A stretch of DNA of 64,000 bases from Labia minor (lineage: Eukaryota; Arthropoda; Insecta; Dermaptera; Spongiphoridae): NCBI GenBank assembly GCA_963082975.1, contig OY720348.1:59433461-59497460 (forward strand), given 5' to 3'. The first letter of the stretch is position 1, and each line of letters starts with the position of its first letter. The notes beneath the pieces are model-generated. The model saw nothing but the letters and a program-made list of their open reading frames with translations. It did not search any database and had not been told where the DNA came from. This document shows, piece after piece, positions 57,097-64,000 of this stretch. Made by a program: the position numbers and the translations under genes.

Positions 57097-57764
57097 GCTA
57101 GTATAGTAATATATCAATAAATAACTGCAGTTAAATATTGATTAAAAAAAAAGATTGATTTCAATTTCAATTTTAATAATTATTTTAGATGAAATAGTTA
57201 CAATCTAATTTTATATATGTACTCACAAATGACACAATAATCTTTGACTATATATATATTCCCTTTCAGAAAAAAATAAATAAAAAAAGATTCATCCACT
57301 CTGAAAAAGAACAATTTGTTTTTCATAATTTTTATATTTTTATTTATCATATTAATATTTGTGTTTTCACTCATCTAATGGATGGTATATACCTCTCTAA
57401 TCCCCTCCATCCCAAAGCTTTAGTGTCCATTTTCCATAAATTTCTTTCCCAGGTGTATCAAACTGCCCAGTATTTCAAACAGAAAATGTTTGTTGGATCG
57501 AGAATGGAGTTTGTGTTGGATAGAGATGATAATAATAAAAATGGAAGGCTGCTTAACACTTCCTCTCCCCTCCCCTGAATGGTGCATTTTTGTAGATTAA
57601 TAATATTATAGATATCTTAATTAATATATATTATGGCTATATTTATATTGCTTATTTTTAATACAATATAAACAAAAAATAAGTAGATACATATTCAGAT
57701 CAATTTTATTGTTGTTTATGCTGCTCCTTCTTAGGTCTGTCTAACTGAGATTTCATTATTTGTT
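57097..57764. other. Intergenic AT-rich sequence; one unassigned frame
   Basis: A + frame at 57378-57578 includes an acceptor-like TTTCTTTCCCAG (57441-57452), after which VYQTAQYFKQKMFVGSRMEF is open. Not recognised. Confidence 0.3.
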
Positions 57765-58105
57765 TTACTTAATAACTTTAAACAAAGTTGTAGAAGAATC
57801 TATCTCTGTGGCTCTACGGAACTCGAAAGTTCTTGGTCGCAGCAATCACATTTCTCGAAGTGTCCATATTTTGAGCCACATCCATCCAACAAGCCTCTCA
57901 CGTCCCTTCCTACCTTGTCCACCCACCCTTGGTCTTCCAAGGGGGCGTTTCCCAATCGGTCTCCCTACCAATAATTTTTCACCATTCTTTCCTCCCCCAT
58001 TCTAGCCACATGCCCTGTTTACGCAGCCTTCTCGATTTTTCTAACCTTAACTATGTCTGGAGATGCATAGAAGTCATTCAATTCCTCGTTGTTGTAGAAG
58101 AATAA
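57765..58105 (-). pseudogene. RTE-like LINE C-terminal remnant
   Basis: Minus strand reads ELNDFYASPDIVKV, GHVARMGEERMVK, GRPRVGGQGRKGR and NVIAATKNFR in shifting frames. It corresponds to 51190-51350 plus 56850-57060, which together define the 3' end of one LINE family. Confidence 0.78.
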
Positions 58106-58813
58106 TCCTTAGTATGCTTGGTTTTCTTGAGAGTTAAATATTTCGATGAGCATTTGCCAACTTTTAAAACTTTGTGAACCACTAAATATAAAATTTCATA
58201 ATCGGGGACCACGAATATGAATTGGGATAAGAAAGATAAATACATATATTTATATAAGAATACTGAGAATATTTTGTTTTTTTAACATCAAATGCTCCCA
58301 TTAAATTTATCGATTAAATGTTGGAATCGAGTATTGATTTAAAAATAAAACAAATTTCATCAGCTGATTGTATATAATACATATGATCTCTATACTTGTC
58401 TGGGACATTATACAATTCTTTCTCACTATATTGGTATAGTAAATTGGAGATAAATTAAAATAAATTGAAATGATTCAAGTGGTACAAAGTTATGCATGTT
58501 GGTAGAAATGTTAATTACTTAATTATTTAAACCCTTTTTCTGGTCATAACATAAACAATAATCTGACTAATTGATTAAAAGAGTTCAAATAGTGATCGTA
58601 TTCAACTTGATTCATTTTTCTTTTCTAGATCAAATTTATAATTGCCAAGGATGATTCTAAAAAATTATTTACCTAACCTAATTTTATTTTCCGCGTGTCA
58701 ACGATTTTTATTATCAATGAATTGATTCAGACATTTTTTTTCTTACATATAAAAGGGAGATTCAAATAATATTTTAAAAAAAAAAAAAAAAAAATTATAA
58801 ATAGACTAATTTT
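58106..58813. other. Intergenic AT-rich sequence without recognised elements
   Basis: Ends in an A run at 58772-58793. Confidence 0.5.
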
Positions 58814-59427
58814 TACTATCTCGTAAGAGATAGTATTGCGATCACGAAAATTTTCGATGTTGAGATTTTGATGTTTTTATACGTTTTGAAGGTTCCTGAA
58901 TCATTTTCACTAAGGTTGAGAAAAATGTCTGTGTGTGTGTGTGTGTGTATGTGTGTGTATGTGTGTATGTATGTAGACAAGATTACGCAAAAACGGTTTG
59001 AGCTAGAATGATGAAATTTGGTACATGGACATTATTCAAAATTCATAGTTTTCTATCAACTTTTAAGAAATGTAGCTCAACCGGAAGAGGGTCATTACCT
59101 ACAACGTTTTGATTTTTTTTCCTCTAAACTCACCGTAAAAATAAAGATATATGTTTGATAATTTTTCACATGATTAATATTTGTATAAAACTGCTATATA
59201 TAGAATTTCAGATTGATTGAATCGCTGAAAGTACCAGAATTAATTTTTTAACACTGCATATCTCACGCGCCAGCACGAGACGTGGTGCCATCAACAAAGA
59301 GCCAAACATACGCTGGTTTAATATTTATTATTTATAATTAATAATTAATTAAATTTAATTTAAATATAATATATTATGTTATTTAATCCTATTCAAATTG
59401 CGAGATAGTCGAGCGGAGACACTCCAG
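58814..59427 (+). mobile_element. Family B helentron-like element, full length (reference copy)
   Basis: Native start ACTATCTCGTAAGAGATAGT (terminal hairpin), (TG)n at 58927-58975, GAAATTTGGTACA, CAACTTTTAAG, CCGGAAGAGG, TATATATAGAATTTCAG, an AT-rich segment, GCGAGATAGTC, and the 3' hairpin GAGCGGAGACACTC followed by CAGCT. About 614 bp, no ORF. Confidence 0.86.
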
Positions 59428-59925
59428 CTAATTATATTTTGGATTACGGTACTTCACAATAAGTGATGTTTCCACCATTTGCGTTCACTAAATATTATTT
59501 ATCAATAATAGAAATTGTTCAAAGAAAAACAATGATAGCCAATGCAAACTGTTCATGTAGGTATGAATTTTGGCTCCTAGAAGGTTTTTGAGTGTGTCCG
59601 GAAAATTAGTCATCTTTTTACATTCAAGTAAATTTCCAAGTGCAAATAATCGTATTGATGTATTTGTGAAATTTTACAAATTCAACGGTTTAACGATATT
59701 TTCTTTTAAATATATGACAGAACTAATTTGAATGAATAATTATGAATATATGTTAAAGAATAGTGAAATTAATAATTTATTAATAAAAAATTTAAAATAA
59801 TTAAGTATTTTCCAATCACTTAATTGTATATTAAATTAAAAGTATACGGGAAGTTTTATAAGACAATATCTTTTCTAAATTATTATTATTATTATTATTA
59901 TTAATATTGATTGAATTAATACGCG
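59428..59925. other. Intergenic AT-rich sequence
   Basis: (TTA)n at 59881-59903; nothing else recognised. Confidence 0.5.
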
Positions 59926-60592
59926 GTGTCTCTAAATGAATATCGAAGTTTTAACGGTTGATAATATTTAATATATTAAACTTACGGTGATAAATGATAT
60001 GTCAAATGAAAGAGCAACTCAATCAGTTTGTGTCGTATCATGGCGGAAAATTTATGAGCCTTTCTTTTATGCTGAAGTTACTGTTGCTAGTACTTCTTAC
60101 CTTGATACAATAGAGCAATGTCTCTTCCATGAACCAGAAAACTTCATTTTCCAGCAAGATGGTGACCCCACCTCACTGGCATAACGCAATACGAGATTAA
60201 AACGCCACTGTACACAACCGCATTGGGCCTAACGACAAAGCTTGCTATGAAAGGCCTCCAAAGTACACCCGTCCTGACGCCATGTTATTTCTAGGTTTGC
60301 CCCAAAGGGGCTTTATCAAGGATCGCGTGTATATGCTTCCGCTAACAGACCTGCATGGATTAAGAAGCAAGATTGTAGTCGCTGTTGCAACAATTACTGA
60401 AAACACACTGATCAACGTTTGGGAAGAACTCGATTATAGACTTAATGCATGCCGTGTGACATATGAACACTTATAAGTTTCTTGGTAAAACTGTTTTAGT
60501 TGCTCTTTAATTTGACATATCATTTATCATTATAAGTTTAATGTACTAAATATCATAAAGCGTTAAAACTTAGATATTTATTTAGAGATATA
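59926..60592 (+). mobile_element. Deleted DDE transposon with ~95-bp terminal inverted repeats
   Basis: 59926-60020 and 60499-60592 are inverted copies (GTGTCTCTAAATRAATATC, AAGTTTTAACG, GATAAATGATATGTCAAAT). Between them are transposase pieces: EPFFYAEVTVASTSYLD, FIFQQDGDP (a catalytic Asp phrase) and FIKDRVYMLPLTDLHGLRSK, ending DYRLNACRVTYEHL. Stops and deletions separate them. The phrases fit a Tc1/mariner-related transposase family common in arthropods. Confidence 0.85.
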
Positions 60593-60983
60593 ATTTAGAA
60601 AAATAATAAAATTGATATATATATATATAAATTATAAAAAATATATTTTAATTCTAAAAGTTATGAGAACACATAAAAAAAACAATGAAATAATAATATA
60701 AAGAAATAACTTACAATTTGATTGATGATAATGATTTGGCGAACTTTTCACTCTTATAGCCTTCTCTCCCTGGAAAACAAAAGTCTAATATGAAATCATG
60801 TTTGAATGGACGAATTCATATTGGAAGTATACTCACCTTTTTGTTGTATAATGACAAACCAAGGAGAAGATGAAGCAAAAATGTTACATGGAACAAAAAC
60901 AAGACACTTGCATTAAGGTTTAAAATAATATATATTACAACTATTAATATTATAGATTTTACAATTATATAAAACAGATTGAA
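60593..60983. other. Intergenic AT-rich sequence
   Basis: No recognised content. Confidence 0.45.
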
Positions 60984-61267
60984 GGCGCAACAGGGTGAGA
61001 GGATAGCGAAACTGCCTCACATTCTCGTGACCCTGGGTTCAAGTCCCAGGCCTGGCAAGGGAATTTCTCTAGCTGGGGTCTATGGGACGGAGTCAACCCA
61101 GCCTCCGGGATCAAAATTGGGAAAGCTACTTGATAGCGCCTCCGATCAAGAAAATCAAGGTAAAAGGTTGATAGGACCCGTTCTACTGATCATAGGACAC
61201 CTAATTGATATAACCGACTTAATAGGCGTTATTCTTGCGTAGGACGTACAAAGTCAGAGTTTTTTTT
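60984..61267 (+). mobile_element. tRNA-derived SINE, copy 3
   Basis: Head GGCGCAACAGGGTGAGAGG, B box GGTTCAAGTCC (61036-61046), full body with GGGTCTATGGGACGGAGTC, tail GTCAGAG then T7. The most complete copy of the family here. Confidence 0.84.
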
Positions 61268-61522
61268 ATAAAGCAGAGAGATTCTGACTTCAAGGTTTGT
61301 AGTCAATCCATGGATGAATCCACATTCGATCCTTTTCTTCCCTCTCTAACCAATTATTCCCGTGTATGCTATTAATTAGAACTAAAAAATATTTAAATTA
61401 TTATATTATATTTATATCTAATTAAAAAAATAGATATTTTAATTCTTTTAGGATTTAATTGATTTAATCATAATTGGATTTTAACCAATAATTTTTTTTG
61501 AATTATTATTTATTTATTAAAC

Positions 61523-61557
<35 letters not shown>

Positions 61558-62324
61558 TATTTACATTTATTTTTATATATAAATATTGATATAAATATTG
61601 ATATTACATATATAATTATATTTATAAACGAATCCCTTCTTTCTCCCTAGGGTATTTCTATTGATACACCAAAGTAAACCATCCCAGTGTTTTCTGGTTC
61701 GTTTAATACAAATATGATTATTATAACTGATCAATCAACTATTATCAACATCATATTAATTAATAATTGTAAAATAAAAAAAAATGGTAAATCGTTCCAG
61801 AGGAAATGGAAAAAGGCCATTTATTGCAATGTCAATTGAATGAATGTCGATACGAATGATATTTGCTTGAGGATAATTATATTCAACGAATTGAATTTCA
61901 AATCTCCATCAATGGATCTCATCATTTCATTAACGAATATTTATAGGAATTTTGGGATGATCGATTTCAGCAAGTTATTTAATCCTAATTGGTCAAGTTT
62001 GGAAGGGGAGGAAAGAGGAAAGGGAGTTGTGAGTGCTAATTGGCCATCTTTAATATCATTACCGAACTTTATAACCATTTAACCAGTACAGATTGTAATA
62101 ATAATAATAGGAATACTTAACAGTTGACTGCATTCATTATAAAAAGAGAAAAATAAAATATAGGAGTTTAATGAAATGTTCATAAATTTCGATTGGAGTC
62201 ATTCATTAATAGTCGGTGTAGATCAGTGTTTCCCATATTCTTTTGTTCTACGGACCTCATTTCATAGTCAAAACTTGCCCACGGAAAATATATAATATAA
62301 AATAAATTTTTATAAATAAATAAT

Positions 62325-62357
<33 letters not shown>

Positions 62358-62434
62358 AATATATATAGAGTATAAAAAAATATTTTTAAAACTTGAGTTA
62401 AAATGAATTATAGGTGTATTATCTTGGTTTTTAA
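61268..62434. other. Intergenic AT-rich sequence; unassigned frame
   Basis: (TA)n at 61526-61553 and 62320-62367. A + frame at 61840-62082 (MNVDTNDICLRIIIF...) has no recognisable domain. A hAT-like end CAGTGTTTCCCATATTC occurs at 62225 without a partner. Confidence 0.35.
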
Positions 62435-62640
62435 AAATTTTCAGTTTAATTACTCAATTATTAATCACTGCTATATTTTAAGTGAAATATTTTCCGACAA
62501 TGAATATAAAATTAATACTTTGTAAACTACCACTTCCGGTTTCCGGATATATACCAAAAGTTGATGAATTCATGCTACTGATGCATTAATTAAATATACC
62601 AAATTTTATCAAAATCAGTTGAATCGTACAAGCTTTATAG
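62435..62640 (-). mobile_element. Family A diverged-subfamily fragment
   Basis: Shares the distinctive middle of 44247-44808 (TTTTAAGTGAAATATTTTCCGAC region, then CCACTTCCGG and CCAAAAGTTGATGAATTC). It abuts a family A short form of opposite orientation. Confidence 0.65.
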
Positions 62641-62646
62641 TGTACA

Positions 62647-62988
62647 GGGAAGGGTTATTTTCACATCAAATTTCACATGAGGAGATTTTTTACATATCAC
62701 CACGAATCATGCACTTTGTATTGGTATATCCTCGAGAAAAATCATCTTTATTAGTTTTTTCTTAATTTAAAATTATATGACGTCATCCAGCCATTCATGA
62801 CGTCACAGCCAGCACCTCCTTATATATTATAAATAAAATAAAATTAAAAATATTTATGTTATATCCATATTTGTTTTTTATTACATTAATAATAGATATA
62901 TTAAAATTATTTGAAATTGTTTCTGTAGCTGGAAATTAATTTACTTCAAACCGTCGGGCGGTTCGGACCTGGCCACAGGTCAACTTAT
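62647..62988 (+). mobile_element. Family A short form
   Basis: Begins in the internal block (GGGAAGGGTTATTTTC) and ends with CCGTCGGGCGGTTC, the GACC...GGTC hairpin and CAACTTAT. Both TGACGTCA sites are present (near 62779-62810). Confidence 0.78.
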
Positions 62989-63299
62989 AGTTTATATTTT
63001 CAATATTTATTTATTTATTTTCCTAGTTCTATTTATGGTTTTTAGACGCCATTTTATTTACTTTCTTAAAATTTCATAACTCAATTAACGAACTAAAGCT
63101 GTGTACACTTGTAATAGTGATTATTTCTATTTCGATAAGAAGTGAGCCTATAATTATTAAAATTAATCTGTGGATCGATTTTAAAAAAAAAAAAACAACA
63201 AAATTCTACCATAAACAATCCCCGATAAGAAAAATTTATATCCATTGCTCTGATAATATTTATTAATAAAATTTGGTCAAGTTATCATGCAATATTTCA

Positions 63300-63503
63300 T
63301 TATTTTAAGATTATCCGGCTCTCTTGATCATTGTCCACATTCGCCCAGGAAGTCAATTGCTTTAAATCGCAATATTGGTTATATGCGACCTCATTAATAA
63401 TACAAATCTCGTATGGTACAAATACATAGTCATTGAGTAAATAATTACGGTTGGCCATTTCAATGCGGACGAAAGCAAGCAATACGGTTATAAATGTCTT
63501 CAT
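63300..63503 (-). CDS. Small unassigned protein, possible secreted peptide
   Basis: ATG at 63503-63501, 67 aa, stop TAA at 63302-63300. The N terminus MKTFITVLLAFVRIE is hydrophobic after a Lys, like a short signal peptide. The rest (YVFVPYEICIINEVAYNQYC...) has two Cys and acidic residues. The region is less AT-rich than its flanks. No family recognised; it could be a first exon. Confidence 0.35.
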   Translation of the reverse strand: MKTFITVLLAFVRIEMANRNYLLNDYVFVPYEICIINEVAYNQYCDLKQLTSWANVDNDQESRIILK

Positions 63504-63764
63504 CTCCAGTTTTTCCAATAAATATTCAATCGTGAACGATCCATTATTTTTTTTTCTTTTTTTTTATAAACATTGAATTGCCAAATTGTTATTTACTTCT
63601 GGATTACTAGTTGATACTTCATCTAACGTTTTGAATGGTTCAACTTATTTTATAATAAAATGTGACGACTTGATTCATTTACTCAGTTGGAAGTTTTCCA
63701 TTTACGGTCTTCCATATTTTTTAAATGTAACTCATTCAATGAATATTACTTGCAATAGAAAAAA

Positions 63765-64000
63765 TCTGGAGTGTCTCCACTCGACTATCTCGCAAATTTG
63801 AATTGGATTAATTAACACATATATTATATTTAAATTAAATTTAATTAATTATAAATTATAAATTAAAATTAATAAAAATATATATTAAACCAGAGCGTGT
63901 TTGGTTCTTTGTTGATGGCACCACGTCACGTGCTGGCGAGTGATTTGTAGTCGTGTTAAAAAATTAATTTCGTTACTTTTAGCAATTCAATCAAGCTTAA
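63765..64000 (-). mobile_element. Family B element, cut by the window edge
   Basis: Starts with the hairpin GGAGTGTCTCCACTC and CTATCTCGC, continues through the AT-rich segment and GCGTGTTTGGTTCTTTG, and runs off the window at AATTCAATCAAGCTT. Confidence 0.82.

Overview
This window is very AT-rich eukaryotic DNA, most likely from an arthropod. It carries the 3' half of a multi-exon transglutaminase gene, C2H2 zinc-finger genes interrupted by AT-rich introns, and many DNA transposons (piggyBac, hAT, mariner, pogo-like, PIF/Harbinger-like), a tRNA-derived SINE and RTE-like LINE tails. I cannot name the species. No bacterial-type genes, rRNA genes or CRISPR arrays are visible.

Positions 1-19730 hold a tandem array of minus-strand C2H2 zinc-finger genes made by repeated duplication. 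The last event was a tandem duplication of about 10.75 kb (1-8160 against 10751-19213). Four genes (ZNF-1 to ZNF-4) and three relics are present. Open-frame tracking across GT/AG boundaries gives a three-exon gene: a 46-nt first exon, a large zinc-finger exon, and a last exon coding for a C-terminal tail with no finger. Two genes have lost the last exon. Inserted in the array are a helentron-like element (family A) containing a deleted piggyBac transposase and, in one duplicate only, a 341-bp foldback MITE.

Positions 19730-23762 are unique AT-rich sequence with a second helentron-like family (B), an 83-bp TTAA-flanked MITE, a hAT MITE and one copy of a dispersed repeat C. Positions 23763-40796 (+ strand) carry six transglutaminase exons that join in frame into the last 331 residues of the enzyme: the end of the catalytic core and both beta-barrels. 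The catalytic Cys and His exons are not in the window, so the zinc-finger array may lie inside a transglutaminase intron, on the opposite strand. The introns are full of MITEs, a mariner relic, a pogo-like MITE and A/B copies.

Positions 40797-64000 contain almost no recognisable host genes. They hold more A and B copies, SINEs, RTE-like reverse-transcriptase remnants, rearranged mariner pieces, a DDE element with terminal repeats of about 95 bp, a GC-rich island with a G-quadruplex motif, and one short ORF with a possible signal peptide. The most notable signal is that families A and B have different ends but the same internal order of motifs and the same terminal design (sub-terminal inverted repeat plus 3' hairpin). 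For A, an empty paralogous site shows insertion into a T-tract.
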